From Verrucomicrobia bacterium Tous-C9LFEB (GTDB lineage Bacteria > Verrucomicrobiota > Verrucomicrobiia > Methylacidiphilales > UBA1321): a stretch of 64,000 nt of DNA. Numbering within the stretch: the stretch's first letter is position 1; every line of letters starts with the position of its first letter. The notes under the pieces were generated by a model. It made no database searches. It saw nothing but the letters and a program-made list of their open reading frames with translations, and was not told where the DNA came from. This document shows positions 8,963-18,283 of the stretch, piece by piece. The position numbers and the translations under genes were made by a program. The stretch is from assembly GCA_002304345.1 (NCBI GenBank), contig NEUU01000007.1, forward strand, positions 114,619 through 178,618, written 5' to 3'.

Positions 8963-10381
8963 ATGGAAAAATCCAATCTGCCGTCTGCCTCCTCCATTTC
9001 TTTTCGGGAAACGCTCGCACTCTTCCTCTTCGCCCTCGCCGCCTATTCCCTCACGGCGCTGCAATATCAACTCTTCTGGGACGATCACACCTATCTCGCC
9101 ATCGGACCGGAAAAACTCACCCGTTATTTCCAAAGCACCAGTGGTATCTGGAGAGTATTCGCCTGGTTTTGGGGTGGCGAATTGCTCAGGGTATCTCACA
9201 GTCTCGCCGTATTGATGGGAGTTCTGCTCCACGCCGTTAATGGCTGGATTCTACTGCGGATTTTACGTCAACTCGCTTGCCCCCGTGCAGAAAGTCTCCT
9301 GGCCGCTGCCCTCTTTCTCACCTTGCCATGGTATCATGAAGCCATCGCCTGGGCCGCAGCCAGTTTCTGCTATCTCCCCTCGACCACCGCCTTTCTCGTC
9401 GCCCTCACTCTCTCACTGCAATGGACCCGGCAGCGATCTCAAGCACCAATTCTTTTTTCCGCTCTCACCGTTATCACCTTGATCGGCAATTTATTCAGCG
9501 AGCAGCTCGCCTTCGCTTTCATGGCTCTCCCCGTTCTCGTCATGCTGTGGCAGCAGGGCTTTCCCCGCCATCTGGCAGATTTCTGGAAAAGCAGACCTCT
9601 CTTCGGAGCAACGTTTGGCTCACTGATTTATCTTTTCCTTTTTGCGGTCACCTCAAATTCCAACTCTGGCAAAACCATACAAATCAATCCCTCCACACTG
9701 CTGTCCGCGTTTTATTATCAATACACCAACTTGACCGCTTACGTCCCGTGGGCTCATCTCGATCTACTGGGACAACTCTCCCTCGCCAACACTCTTGGAG
9801 CCAGTTTTCTGACCGCTGTCGCCCTGTCCCTGCTGGCCGGACTCCTTCTGCTGTGGCGTATGAGTGAAACCCCATCGGAACCGGTGAAGCTCGCTTCTTC
9901 TCGAAGCGCTACTCTCCTTGCAGGCCTCTTACTCCTGATCAGTATTGTCGCCGTCTTTGCGGTCGGGGGCGGATACTCACTCGACTCCCGCAAGCGTTAC
10001 GACATCGTGCTCGGAGCCGTTCTGTTTCTCATGCCCGTCCTTGCACAAAGGCGAGTCACTTTCTCCCAGTCGCGAAAAGTGCGCATCGCACTCGTGATCA
10101 TCCTGATCGTAAATGTCGCCACTACGAACCTCCTCAGCGCCATTTACAAAACAGAATTCATCCGTTCCAGGCAATTGATCACATCACCGGAAGTCACCCG
10201 TGGCAACCGCGTCTATCATCTCGAACCGTATATCGGTCGCGAATCCCTCTGGCGCAGTATCCGTCCCTACTGGGAAGGCTTCTACCTCGACATTCTTCTC
10301 CCACCCGCGCTGAAAGGCCCCACGACCGCGCCCCGCGCCTACTTTGATCTCAAACAAGACCGGTGGATTTTTGAGGAGTAA
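8963..10381 (+). CDS. Polytopic membrane protein, GT-C glycosyltransferase-like
   Basis: The 472-residue protein has about ten hydrophobic helices. The first extracytoplasmic loop holds a paired aspartate (FWDDHTYLAIGPEKL), and a tyrosine/proline-rich soluble tail follows the last helix. This architecture fits the dolichyl/polyprenyl-phosphate sugar transferases (GT-C fold), where the first-loop Asp is catalytic, but no family name can be assigned. It lies 39 bases after rlmN and only 4 bases before an NlpC/P60-like gene, so those two probably form one transcription unit acting at the cell envelope. Confidence 0.6.
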   Translation: MEKSNLPSASSISFRETLALFLFALAAYSLTALQYQLFWDDHTYLAIGPEKLTRYFQSTSGIWRVFAWFWGGELLRVSHSLAVLMGVLLHAVNGWILLRILRQLACPRAESLLAAALFLTLPWYHEAIAWAAASFCYLPSTTAFLVALTLSLQWTRQRSQAPILFSALTVITLIGNLFSEQLAFAFMALPVLVMLWQQGFPRHLADFWKSRPLFGATFGSLIYLFLFAVTSNSNSGKTIQINPSTLLSAFYYQYTNLTAYVPWAHLDLLGQLSLANTLGASFLTAVALSLLAGLLLLWRMSETPSEPVKLASSRSATLLAGLLLLISIVAVFAVGGGYSLDSRKRYDIVLGAVLFLMPVLAQRRVTFSQSRKVRIALVIILIVNVATTNLLSAIYKTEFIRSRQLITSPEVTRGNRVYHLEPYIGRESLWRSIRPYWEGFYLDILLPPALKGPTTAPRAYFDLKQDRWIFEE

Positions 10382-10385
10382 ATCT

Positions 10386-11141
10386 GTGCCAAATAAAGAA
10401 ACGATTCGATCATTCCTAATCAGAGTGACGCGACTCTTTTTCTCCACAAGTCTGTGCCTCTTTCCCATTCTTTTTTTGCTTTGCTGGTACTCCCCAGTGA
10501 TCAACGTTCCGGTCCGAGCGGCTACAATTCTTTTTGGAGTCCTGACCCTCTGCAGCATCCTCTTCGCTGTCCGGAAAAAGCGATGTCTCCTCACTTCGCT
10601 CGGAGCACTGCTTTCTCTCGCTCTTCTCTTTTTCGTGTTACCTGCCCGACCGCCACAAGATTGCACCACACTACGCATAGCCTATACCGACGCCATGCGG
10701 ACCTACTTGAACTGTCCGTACATGTGGGGCGGCGAAGGTCGCTTCGGCATTGATTGCTCCGGGCTCCTGCGTCGCGGACTCGAAGACACCCTCGTTCAGC
10801 AAGGCCTCCTCCGATTCAATCCATTCCTTGTTCGCCAAGGCCTCTCTCTCTGGTGGAACGATACCACCGCTCGAGAAATGGGAAGAGGTTACGGCGGCCG
10901 CACACGACTCGTCGCCACCTGCCGTTCCCTCAATGAATTCGACCACGCGCTACTCCAGCCCGGCGATATGGCTGTCACGACGTCCGGCGTCCACGTCATG
11001 GCCTACCTCGGCAACAATCAATGGATTGCCGCCGATCCAAGTCCCGGCAAGGTCGTCACTTTCACCATCCCTGAAAAAGAAAATTCCTACTTCGGCACCC
11101 CGATGAACCTCGTGCGCTGGAGAATTTTGGAAGATCAGTAG
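10386..11141 (+). CDS. Membrane-anchored NlpC/P60-family protein
   Basis: This 251-residue protein has two or three N-terminal membrane helices (about residues 10-85) and an NlpC/P60 cysteine peptidase domain. The nucleophile is in FGIDCSGLLRRGL and the histidine in TTSGVHVMAYLG, followed by a polar-residue strand around WIAADPSPGKV. Such domains cut peptidoglycan stem peptides or related amides. The GTG at 10386 with GAGGAG seven bases upstream is the best start; earlier in-frame codons overlap the previous gene. Pairing with a GT-C-like membrane protein suggests joint work on a wall or surface glycan. That link is an inference. Confidence 0.75.
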   Translation: MPNKETIRSFLIRVTRLFFSTSLCLFPILFLLCWYSPVINVPVRAATILFGVLTLCSILFAVRKKRCLLTSLGALLSLALLFFVLPARPPQDCTTLRIAYTDAMRTYLNCPYMWGGEGRFGIDCSGLLRRGLEDTLVQQGLLRFNPFLVRQGLSLWWNDTTAREMGRGYGGRTRLVATCRSLNEFDHALLQPGDMAVTTSGVHVMAYLGNNQWIAADPSPGKVVTFTIPEKENSYFGTPMNLVRWRILEDQ

Positions 11142-11147
11142 ACCTTC

Positions 11148-11762
11148 CTACTTCTTCAAATACCGGGCGCGATTGATCACGCGCCCTTCGGCGAGGAACT
11201 CGGTCTGAAACTCCGTTTGCGGATCGGCGGAAAAATCCCAAAGCTCGGTCGACTTCAGCAGCGACTCAGCATTGATCACCGGCACAGCAACGGAAAAATA
11301 TTCGGCGTGATCAGTCGTGAAACGAAATTCGCCGCCCGATTTCAGACTAGTGGCGACCGATCTCACGAATTCCGGCTGCACAATGCGCCGCTCGTGGTGG
11401 CGACGTTTCGGCCACGGATCGGGAAACATGAGGTGTACGATGGAAACCGATTCCGCCGGAATCATATAGCGCATGAGGTAGGAGGTCTCCAACCGCAGCA
11501 CCCGCAGGTTTGGCAGATTCTGGCGAAACGCTTTCTTCACGATCTTGCGGGCGCGACCGAGCAACCGCTCTACCGCGAGGAAGTTCGTACCGGGATTCGC
11601 CTTCGCACGATTCGCCACGAAACCGCCGTCGCCCGCGCCGAGGTCGATTTCCACCGGGTGATCATTCCCGAACAAAGCCTGCCAGTTCAGTGGCTCGCAA
11701 ATATCGGTGATCGTCACCCACGCGGCGTCGGGATTTCCCGCTGGAACACTTTCCACGCTCAT
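11148..11762 (-). CDS. trmB: tRNA (guanine-N7-)-methyltransferase
   Basis: The 204-residue protein is a class I SAM methyltransferase that makes m7G46 in tRNA. It shows the SAM loop EIDLGAGDGGF near residues 38-48 and the TrmB signature MFPDPWPKRRHHERR. It is the last gene of the arginine cluster, starting two bases after the argF stop. This is probable transcriptional hitch-hiking and not a pathway link. Confidence 0.93.
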   Translation of the reverse strand: MSVESVPAGNPDAAWVTITDICEPLNWQALFGNDHPVEIDLGAGDGGFVANRAKANPGTNFLAVERLLGRARKIVKKAFRQNLPNLRVLRLETSYLMRYMIPAESVSIVHLMFPDPWPKRRHHERRIVQPEFVRSVATSLKSGGEFRFTTDHAEYFSVAVPVINAESLLKSTELWDFSADPQTEFQTEFLAEGRVINRARYLKK

Positions 11763-11764
11763 GA

Positions 11765-12670
11765 CTAAGCGTTCTTGTCGTGAGCGAGCCAGTGCAGGAT
11801 GCCCTTCTGGACATGCAACCGGTTCTCGGCCTGATCGAAAATATCTTCAGCACGAGAGGTCATGATTTCTTCCGTGATCTCCTTGCCGCGATAAGCGGGC
11901 AGGCAGTGGAGAACCAACGCGTCCTTGTGGGCGAGCGAGAGCAGCTTGGAATTGATCTGGTAACCGTTGAACGCCTTGATGCGCTCGGCGGCTTCCGCTT
12001 CCTTGCCCATCGAAATCCACACATCGGTGTAGAGCAGGTCCGCATTGGCCGCCGCTTCCTCGGGGGAACGCACCTGCTTCACGTGCGCATTCGTCACCGG
12101 GCTTTCGAAACCTTCCGGCGCGGCAAGCACAAGATTGAACTTAAAGTATTCCGCTGCGTAGACCCACGAGCGCGCCACATTGCAGGCGGCGTCGCCAATG
12201 AAAGCCACCTTCTTGCCCACGATAGACCCACGCTTCTCTTCGTACGTGAACACATCGGTCAAAATCTGGCAGGGATGCTCATCATCAGTCAGCGCGTTGA
12301 CGGTGGGAATCTTGGCGTAGTTCGCGAAGTCCACCACGTCCTGCTGCGCAAAGGTGCGGATCACCGCGCCATGAACCATGCGACCCAGCACCCGCGCCGT
12401 GTCGGCGATCGGTTCGCCACGGCCGAGCTGGATGTCGTTCGCGTTGAGGAAAAGCGATTCACCGCCGAGTTCGCGGATGCCGACTTCGAAGGAAACGCGA
12501 GTCCGCGTCGACGACTTGCTGAAAATCATCGCCCAGGTTTGACCCTTGAGCGGAAACTGCGTCGGGTTGCGACGATTCTTTTTATACAACGCCGCCTCGG
12601 CGAAGATAGCCTTGGCTGCCCCCACGGGCAGACCCTGCATTCCCAACAGATGGATAGGACTCGTTTTCAA
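11765..12670 (-). CDS. argF: Ornithine carbamoyltransferase
   Basis: The 301-residue enzyme joins carbamoyl phosphate to ornithine to give citrulline. The carbamoyl-phosphate loop SKSSTRTRVSFE lies near residues 50-61, HPCQIL near 133, and the ornithine-side HCLPAYRG near 258. Residues and length are all normal for anabolic OTCase. It sits nine bases after argD and immediately before trmB. Confidence 0.95.
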   Translation of the reverse strand: MKTSPIHLLGMQGLPVGAAKAIFAEAALYKKNRRNPTQFPLKGQTWAMIFSKSSTRTRVSFEVGIRELGGESLFLNANDIQLGRGEPIADTARVLGRMVHGAVIRTFAQQDVVDFANYAKIPTVNALTDDEHPCQILTDVFTYEEKRGSIVGKKVAFIGDAACNVARSWVYAAEYFKFNLVLAAPEGFESPVTNAHVKQVRSPEEAAANADLLYTDVWISMGKEAEAAERIKAFNGYQINSKLLSLAHKDALVLHCLPAYRGKEITEEIMTSRAEDIFDQAENRLHVQKGILHWLAHDKNA

Positions 12671-12679
12671 GGGGGTAGC

Positions 12680-13912
12680 CTACAGGTTTGCCGTCAAAAT
12701 TCCAAGCGCTTCTTCCACTTCCACGTCGCTCACATTATAGGGCGGCAGGAGGCGAATGACCTCTTCTCCCGCTGGGACAACGAGCAACCCGGCTTCGCGC
12801 AACCGAGCCGTTACGTCCGCCGCGAGCGCCTTGACCTGCAAGCCGAGCAATCCGCCAAAACCGCGCGCGCTGACCAGTGTTTTTGCTCCCTTGGCCGCAT
12901 GCGCATTCAACGCCGCCACGATCTTGTCGCCCTGCTTGCGGATATTCGCCACGAGATGCTCCCGCTCAATCACATCGAGCACGGTCAGCGCCACCGCACA
13001 GGCCAGCGGCGTACCGCCGAAAGTGGTGCCATGCGTGCCGGGCTGGAACAAATCCGCCAGCGGCGTTTTGAGCCAGACCGCGCCAATGGGGAAACCGCCA
13101 CCGAGCGATTTGGCGAAGGAAATGGCGTCCGGTTGGAAACTCCCCGCTTGCGGATGTCCTTCCAGAATGCGCTGGTAGCTGACAAAGGTGCCCGTGCGGA
13201 AAATGCCGCACTGCACTGCATCGATCACCAGCAGGATATTCTTTTCCGTACACAGTTTGCGCAAGCCCAGCAGATATTCCGGGCTGGCGATGTTCACCCC
13301 GCTCTCACCTTGGATGCATTCGATGAGCACCGCTGCGGTCAACGGCGTGATCGCCTCTTCGACCGCCTTCAGGTCATTGAATGGCACATGCTTGAAGCCG
13401 GGAATGATCGGCTCGAAACCCTTCTTGATCTTGTCCTGCCCCGTCGCGGCGATACCACCGAGCGTGCGGCCATGAAAGGATTTCAATGCCGTGATCACCT
13501 CGTAGCGGCCCGTATCGTGGCCGAACTTACGCGCGAGCTTATAGAGCATCTCGTTCGCTTCCGCGCCGCTGTTGCAAAAGAACACCTTACCCGGTCCCAC
13601 CTGCGCCGCAATTTTGTGCGCCAGTTCGCCCTGACCGCGGTGATAGTAGAGATTCGAAACGTGAATCAGTTTCTGCGATTGCTCTGTGAGCGCCTTCGTG
13701 ATCGCCGGATGCGCATGACCGAGCGCGTTGACCGCGATGCCGCCGCCGAAATCGAGATACCGTTTTCCGCCCGCATCCCATACTTCCGTGCCCTTGCCGC
13801 GCTCCAGCACAATCGAACGCGCGTACGACGGCACGACGTACTTTTCGTACTCGCGCATGATCGCCTGCGCGGCGGGTTCCACCATGACAACAGGGGCTAA
13901 CGGGTCACTCAT
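12680..13912 (-). CDS. argD: Acetylornithine aminotransferase
   Basis: The 410-residue PLP enzyme transaminates N-acetylglutamate semialdehyde to N-acetylornithine. The class III aminotransferase pattern is intact, with the PLP lysine in ISFAKSLGGGFPIGA, the FFCNSGAEANE phosphate-binding turn, and VLIECIQGESG. It may also serve succinyldiaminopimelate transamination, as many ArgD proteins do. It is separated from argB by 116 bases of repeats, so it may have a separate transcript or altered expression relative to the genes above it. Confidence 0.93.
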   Translation of the reverse strand: MSDPLAPVVMVEPAAQAIMREYEKYVVPSYARSIVLERGKGTEVWDAGGKRYLDFGGGIAVNALGHAHPAITKALTEQSQKLIHVSNLYYHRGQGELAHKIAAQVGPGKVFFCNSGAEANEMLYKLARKFGHDTGRYEVITALKSFHGRTLGGIAATGQDKIKKGFEPIIPGFKHVPFNDLKAVEEAITPLTAAVLIECIQGESGVNIASPEYLLGLRKLCTEKNILLVIDAVQCGIFRTGTFVSYQRILEGHPQAGSFQPDAISFAKSLGGGFPIGAVWLKTPLADLFQPGTHGTTFGGTPLACAVALTVLDVIEREHLVANIRKQGDKIVAALNAHAAKGAKTLVSARGFGGLLGLQVKALAADVTARLREAGLLVVPAGEEVIRLLPPYNVSDVEVEEALGILTANL

Positions 13913-14018
13913 TTTAGGTTTTCAGTTCGAAGTTTTCGGTTTTCAGTGCGAGCTTCCAGTCTCGCGACTGCAACCGGCTGCTTCCATTTTAATCTGCGTT
14001 AATCGGCGTAATCTGCGG
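13912..14018. repeat. Heptameric array (TTTTCRG) and decameric array (TAATCTGCG) between argB and argD
   Basis: Five successive 7-base steps of TTTTCAG-like words run from 13912 to 13946, immediately upstream of the argD start codon. From 13989 to 14018 three 10-base steps of TTAATCTGCG-like words follow, ending just before the argB stop. A similar decameric run occurs at 52389-52418. Confidence 0.6.
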
Positions 14019-14028
14019 ACTTCCCTTC

Positions 14029-14898
14029 TTACGCCGTGATTTCCGTGCCGACACCGGCATCGGTGAACACTTCCAGCAGCAGGGAATGCGCCATGCGGCC
14101 ATCGAGGAAGTGAACCTTCTTCACGCCGTGACGCAATGCCTCAATGGCAGAGTCCACCTTCGGCAACATGCCGCCGTCAATGATTCCCTGCTTTTTGAGC
14201 TCGTCGATCTCGGCAATGGTCAGCGTGGAAATCGTGGATTGCGGATCTTTGAAATCCCGCAACACACCATTCACGTCAGAGAGATAAATGATCTTGTCCG
14301 CCTTCAGCGCCTGGGCGATCTCGCCCGCCGCCACGTCGGCATTAATATTATACACGCGACCGTCGCCGTCCCGCGCCAAGGGCGAAATGACCGGCATGAC
14401 TTCCGCGCGAACCGCATCGCGCAAGGGCCCGGTGTCCACCCCGAGGATGTCACCGACAAAACCGAGATCCACCGGCTCGCCGGTCTTGGCGAGACGATAC
14501 TCCATCTTGCGCGCGATCAGCACTTCCTTGCCGGAAAAACCGCGCGCCTTGCCGCCGAGCTTCTTGATCGCATCGACAATGCCGGGATTGATTTCCGCCG
14601 AAAGAGTTTTCTCGATGACGTCCATCGATTCCGCATCCGAGACGCGCAATCCGTCGATGAACTTCGCGACCACGCCGCGTTCCTTCATCGCACGAGTGAT
14701 CGCCTTGCCACCGCCGTGGACGAGCACGGGGTTGATCCCCACCGCTTCGAGAAATACCACGTCGCGCAGCACGCCTTCGACCAACGCCTCGTTCTCCATC
14801 GCCGCACCGCCGTACTTGATGACGACGGTCTGCCCGCGAAATTGCTGAATATATGGCAACGCCTCAATGAGCGTTGCGGCCTTAAGATGTTCGTTCAT
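14029..14898 (-). CDS. argB: Acetylglutamate kinase
   Basis: The 289-residue enzyme phosphorylates N-acetylglutamate, the second step of arginine synthesis and usually the feedback-controlled one. It has the amino-acid kinase glycine loops VIKYGGAAM near residue 25 and LVHGGGKAITR near 60, and the YNINADVAAGEIAQAL block. It starts at ATG 14898 (MNEHLKAAT); upstream codons in frame have no homologous character. It is 169 bases downstream of argJ. Confidence 0.95.
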   Translation of the reverse strand: MNEHLKAATLIEALPYIQQFRGQTVVIKYGGAAMENEALVEGVLRDVVFLEAVGINPVLVHGGGKAITRAMKERGVVAKFIDGLRVSDAESMDVIEKTLSAEINPGIVDAIKKLGGKARGFSGKEVLIARKMEYRLAKTGEPVDLGFVGDILGVDTGPLRDAVRAEVMPVISPLARDGDGRVYNINADVAAGEIAQALKADKIIYLSDVNGVLRDFKDPQSTISTLTIAEIDELKKQGIIDGGMLPKVDSAIEALRHGVKKVHFLDGRMAHSLLLEVFTDAGVGTEITA

Positions 14899-14939
14899 GG
14901 GAAAGCGAAAAGTGTAAAACGATCTCGAAAATAAACAAG

Positions 14940-15067
14940 CCAGCGTGACGCTGGACCCCATATTATTGCCGAGAGAACGTCCGGTTTTCTACGGCCGGAT
15001 TATCGCCGTCACCTTACCGTAACTTTACTTTAGGCGAAGCGTCGCTGGGTCCAGGGCTCAGCCCTGG
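14940..15067. repeat. Hairpin repeats between argJ and argB
   Basis: CCAGCG TGA CGCTGG (14940-14954) is a 6-bp hairpin whose 17-base context recurs inverted at 51983-51999. CCAGGGCT C AGCCCTGG (15051-15067) is an 8-bp hairpin touching the argJ stop codon. Both are preceded by a GGGTCC-type head, also seen near 36227 and 51983. They may reduce read-through or protect the mRNA end. Confidence 0.6.
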
Positions 15068-16279
15068 TTACTCGCCCTTATTGAACGTGACGTACTTTTC
15101 CGTCAGGTCCGTCGTGAGCACGCTGTACTCGCCCGAGCCGAGATGCAGATGCAGGGTGATCGTAAACGCCGGGCGTCGCACGATCTTGCGCAGCTTCGCC
15201 ACCGGCGTACGGCTCGCTTCGCCGTTGGACACCGCGACGAGACCGTCGTAGTAAATTTCCACCATCTCCTCTTTCACGCGAGCGCCGGAATAACCGATCG
15301 CATCCATGAGACGACCCCAATTCGGATCGCCGCCACACCATGAGCACTTCACCAGCGCCGAGTGCGCCACCGCGAGAGCCGCGAGCTTGGCATCGGCATT
15401 GCTCGCCGCGCCCTTGACGTTCACTTCCACCACGCGCGAAATGCCTTCACCGTCCTGCACAATCATGCGGGCCAGCTTGCGCATCACCGTCACCAAGGCT
15501 TTTTGAAAAACGCCGAGTTGCGGGTGATAGCTTTTGATCAGCGGATTTTCCGCCATGCCGTTGGCCAGAACCATGACGGTGTCATTGGTCGACGTATCGC
15601 CATCGATGGTGATGCGATTGAAAGAAAGTTCAACGGCCTCGTACGTGCACTTGCGCAGCGTGGCCTTGTCGATATTCGCGTCCGTCGTGATCACGCACAG
15701 CATCGTTGCCATTTGCGGATGAATCATTCCCGCACCCTTGGCCATGCCGCCGATAGTCACCTTGCGACCGTCGATTTCCACACGCACGGCAAATTCCTTG
15801 CGGAATGTGTCGGACGTCATGATCGCTTTCGCGGCATCCGCGCCGCCGTCCACGTTCAGTTTCGCGACAGTCTTCTTGATTCCGCGCTCGATCTTCGGCA
15901 TCGGCAATTGCACCCCGATGCGGCCCGTGGAGCAGACGAGAACTTCCTTCGGCTTGCAATCGAGCGCCTTGGCGGTCTTCTCGACCATGCTCTTCGCGTT
16001 CTTGATGCCAAGCACACCCGTGCACGCATTGGCGTTGCCGGAGTTCAACACCACGCCACGCACGGAACCGTTGCGCGCGTGTTCAAAAGAGACTTTAACG
16101 GGAGCGGCCTTGACGAGATTCGTCGTGAAGGTAGCGCCGATCTGCGCCGGCACGGCCGAGTAAACAATGGCGAGATCCTTTTTGCCGGCAGGCTTGATAC
16201 CCGAGGCGATACCCGCCGCCACAAAACCCTGAGCGCTCGTCACGCCGCCATCTTTAATTACTTTATAGTCGTCTTTCAT
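15068..16279 (-). CDS. argJ: Glutamate N-acetyltransferase (ornithine acetyltransferase)
   Basis: ArgJ moves the acetyl group from N-acetylornithine to glutamate, which closes the cyclic arginine pathway. It is made as a 403-residue precursor that cuts itself before a threonine; the expected site is the ATML in HPQMATMLCVITTDAN. Residue pattern and length are normal. The start ATG overlaps the argC stop (ATGA), indicating translational coupling. Whether it also uses acetyl-CoA (the argA reaction) cannot be read from sequence, but no argA or argE is seen in this cluster. Confidence 0.95.
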   Translation of the reverse strand: MKDDYKVIKDGGVTSAQGFVAAGIASGIKPAGKKDLAIVYSAVPAQIGATFTTNLVKAAPVKVSFEHARNGSVRGVVLNSGNANACTGVLGIKNAKSMVEKTAKALDCKPKEVLVCSTGRIGVQLPMPKIERGIKKTVAKLNVDGGADAAKAIMTSDTFRKEFAVRVEIDGRKVTIGGMAKGAGMIHPQMATMLCVITTDANIDKATLRKCTYEAVELSFNRITIDGDTSTNDTVMVLANGMAENPLIKSYHPQLGVFQKALVTVMRKLARMIVQDGEGISRVVEVNVKGAASNADAKLAALAVAHSALVKCSWCGGDPNWGRLMDAIGYSGARVKEEMVEIYYDGLVAVSNGEASRTPVAKLRKIVRRPAFTITLHLHLGSGEYSVLTTDLTEKYVTFNKGE

Positions 16280-17310
16280 GCTCCCAACCCCATTGTTTCT
16301 TCGAACCCGAACCGCACGTTCAAGGCCTGGACCGCTTGCGCAGCAGCCCCCTTGCCAAGGTTATCAATCGCGGAAAAGAGTAGCAGACGCCCGGTCCGCA
16401 CATCGAGGCGGGTGGCGATTTCAATCAGGTTGGAACGCACGACGCGTTTCACCTCGGGCAATGTGCCATCGGTCTTGAGCATGACGAACGGCTCGCCCGT
16501 GTAATATTTCGCGTAGAGCGATTCCACCTCTTTGTCAGCGAGATCGCGAGTGACCTTCGCCGAGATGGTGGTGATCATGCCACGCGTGAGCGGCACGAGA
16601 TGCGGAATAAACGTGACTACGACATTCTGCGCGGCGAGGAGCGACAGCTCCTGCTCAATCTCGCTCAGATGCCGGTGCTTCGGCACGCTGTAGGCCTTCA
16701 TGCTCTCGTTGAGTTCCGCAAAGAGGAGACTGACGTCCGCTTTCTTGCCCGCGCCGGAAACGCCGCTGAGCGAATTGATGACGATGCTCGCGGGGTCAAT
16801 CAAACCATTCTTCAGTGCCGGCGCGAGCGCGAGCAGGATGCTCGTCGGATAGCAACCGGGGCAGGCGATGAGATCGGTTTTCTTGATCGCGTCCCGATGC
16901 AATTCCGGCAGCGCGTAAACCGACTCTTTCAGAAGCTCGGGAGCGGGATGATCGTGACCGTAAAATTCTTTATAGATCTCGGGACTCTTCAGCCGGAAAT
17001 CGGCACTGAGATCAATGACCACCTTGCCCGCTTTGCGTAGCGGCACCGCGTATTCGGCGGCAACGCCATGCGGCAGCGCGAGAAAAAAAGCATCGGCATG
17101 CCCCGCCAGATCAGCGGGCGCAATGTCGGCAAAGGTGAGTTTTTCCAGCGAAGCCGGAAGTCCCGGGATGACACTACCCACCGGCCGCCCCGCTGAAGAG
17201 CGGGACGTGATGGCAGTTAGTTGAAGCTCGGGATGCCGGGATACAAGGCGGACCAATTCTTCACCGGAGTAGCCCGAGGCACCAACCACGGCAATGCGTA
17301 GTGTTGGCAT
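16276..17310 (-). CDS. argC: N-acetyl-gamma-glutamyl-phosphate reductase
   Basis: The 344-residue NADPH-dependent enzyme reduces N-acetylglutamyl phosphate to the semialdehyde. The dinucleotide loop VVGASGYSGEELVRL lies at the N-terminus and the catalytic cysteine in the signature ACPGCYPTS near residue 147. The start chosen is the ATG at 17310, just before the first Rossmann strand; a TTG nine codons earlier is possible. It lies 36 bases after rpsI, so it may share the ribosomal-protein transcript, and it overlaps argJ by four bases. Confidence 0.94.
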   Translation of the reverse strand: MPTLRIAVVGASGYSGEELVRLVSRHPELQLTAITSRSSAGRPVGSVIPGLPASLEKLTFADIAPADLAGHADAFFLALPHGVAAEYAVPLRKAGKVVIDLSADFRLKSPEIYKEFYGHDHPAPELLKESVYALPELHRDAIKKTDLIACPGCYPTSILLALAPALKNGLIDPASIVINSLSGVSGAGKKADVSLLFAELNESMKAYSVPKHRHLSEIEQELSLLAAQNVVVTFIPHLVPLTRGMITTISAKVTRDLADKEVESLYAKYYTGEPFVMLKTDGTLPEVKRVVRSNLIEIATRLDVRTGRLLLFSAIDNLGKGAAAQAVQALNVRFGFEETMGLGA

Positions 17311-17346
17311 AGGGCGACCATTCGCAAGCAAACCCAAAGGGGCCGC

Positions 17347-17745
17347 TTAGCGCTTGGAGAACTGGAAGCGCTTGCGGGCACCGGGCTGACCGCTCTTCTT
17401 GCGCTCTTTCATGCGAGGATCGCGCTTGAGGAAGCCGGGCTTCTTCAAAGCAGGACGCAGCGCGGGATCGACCTGAATCAGGGCCCGTGCTACGGCGAGA
17501 GAAATCGCACCCGCCTGGCCCATGAGACCGCCACCGTGGGCGCGGACCTTGACGTCAAACTTTTTGGCGAGATCCGCCGTGACCAGCGGAAGCAACGCAC
17601 GAGTCTTCATTTCTGAAGTCGTAAAATAATCATCGATATCGCGGCCGTTGATTTCAACGGCGCCTTTACCGGGGAGAAGATTGACGGAAGCCACGGCAGT
17701 CTTGCGACGGCCAGTAGCAGTAACGGGAGCAGTAGAAGTCGACAT
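17347..17745 (-). CDS. rpsI: 30S ribosomal protein S9
   Basis: The 132-residue protein has the S9 pattern: GRRKTAVA near the N-terminus, GGGLMGQAGAISLAVARAL in the middle and the basic C-terminal tail ending KRFQFSKR that reaches into the ribosomal P site. It begins 12 bases after the rplM stop, the usual L13-S9 operon. Confidence 0.97.
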   Translation of the reverse strand: MSTSTAPVTATGRRKTAVASVNLLPGKGAVEINGRDIDDYFTTSEMKTRALLPLVTADLAKKFDVKVRAHGGGLMGQAGAISLAVARALIQVDPALRPALKKPGFLKRDPRMKERKKSGQPGARKRFQFSKR

Positions 17746-17757
17746 GAGACGCCTGGA

Positions 17758-18189
17758 TTATTTTACGGTTAATGCTTTGGGATTCTGCGCGGTGTGCGGA
17801 TGTTCCGCACCGGCGTAGACGTGAAGTTTCTTGAGAATCTGACGGCCCAAGCGGTTATGAGGAACCATGCCCTTGACGGCAGTCTGGATGAGCAACTCGG
17901 GGCGACGGGCACGGCGGCTTTGCGCCGTTTCCGAATGGTGGCCACCGACGTAACCGGAGAAGCTCATGTAGCTCTTCTGGACTTCCTTTTTGCCGGTAAA
18001 CACGGCCTTGGAAGCGTTGATCACTACGACGAAATCGCCGGTGTCAACGTGGGGGGTAAAAATAGGTTTCGTCTTGCCACGAAGGATATTGGCGACACGC
18101 TCCGCAACACGCCCGACCACTTGGTCTTGCGCGTCAACAATATACCATTTGCGGTCAACCGCTTCGGCTTTAGCACTAAAAGTTTTCAT
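17758..18189 (-). CDS. rplM: 50S ribosomal protein L13
   Basis: The 143-residue product matches L13 in length and motifs: [16 protein letters not shown] near the N-terminus, the [19 protein letters not shown] region and the [13 protein letters not shown] helix. It starts at ATG 18189, about nine bases from the expected transcription start. No Shine-Dalgarno sequence is present, as with several other genes here. Confidence 0.97.
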   Translation of the reverse strand: MKTFSAKAEAVDRKWYIVDAQDQVVGRVAERVANILRGKTKPIFTPHVDTGDFVVVINASKAVFTGKKEVQKSYMSFSGYVGGHHSETAQSRRARRPELLIQTAVKGMVPHNRLGRQILKKLHVYAGAEHPHTAQNPKALTVK

Positions 18190-18204
18190 CACAGGAGGGG
18201 CGAA

Positions 18205-18231
18205 AGTATAACCTTCACTGCAAAGTGTCAA
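18205..18231 (-). promoter_or_regulatory. Promoter of the rplM-rpsI(-arg) unit
   Basis: On the minus strand a perfect TTGACA (18226-18231) is followed after 15 bases by TATACT (18205-18210). The implied start lies close to 18198, giving a very short leader before rplM. Confidence 0.65.
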
Positions 18232-18283
18232 TGGATTTTTATCAGAAGCGGTCGCATTTTATTTCCGCCGCTGCTGACGCCCC

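Noticed and set aside
11780..13900. 706-codon plus-strand open frame
   Set aside because: It is antisense to argF and argD, both complete with all motifs; its composition (His, Arg, Gln-rich) is typical of antisense in C-rich codon genes.
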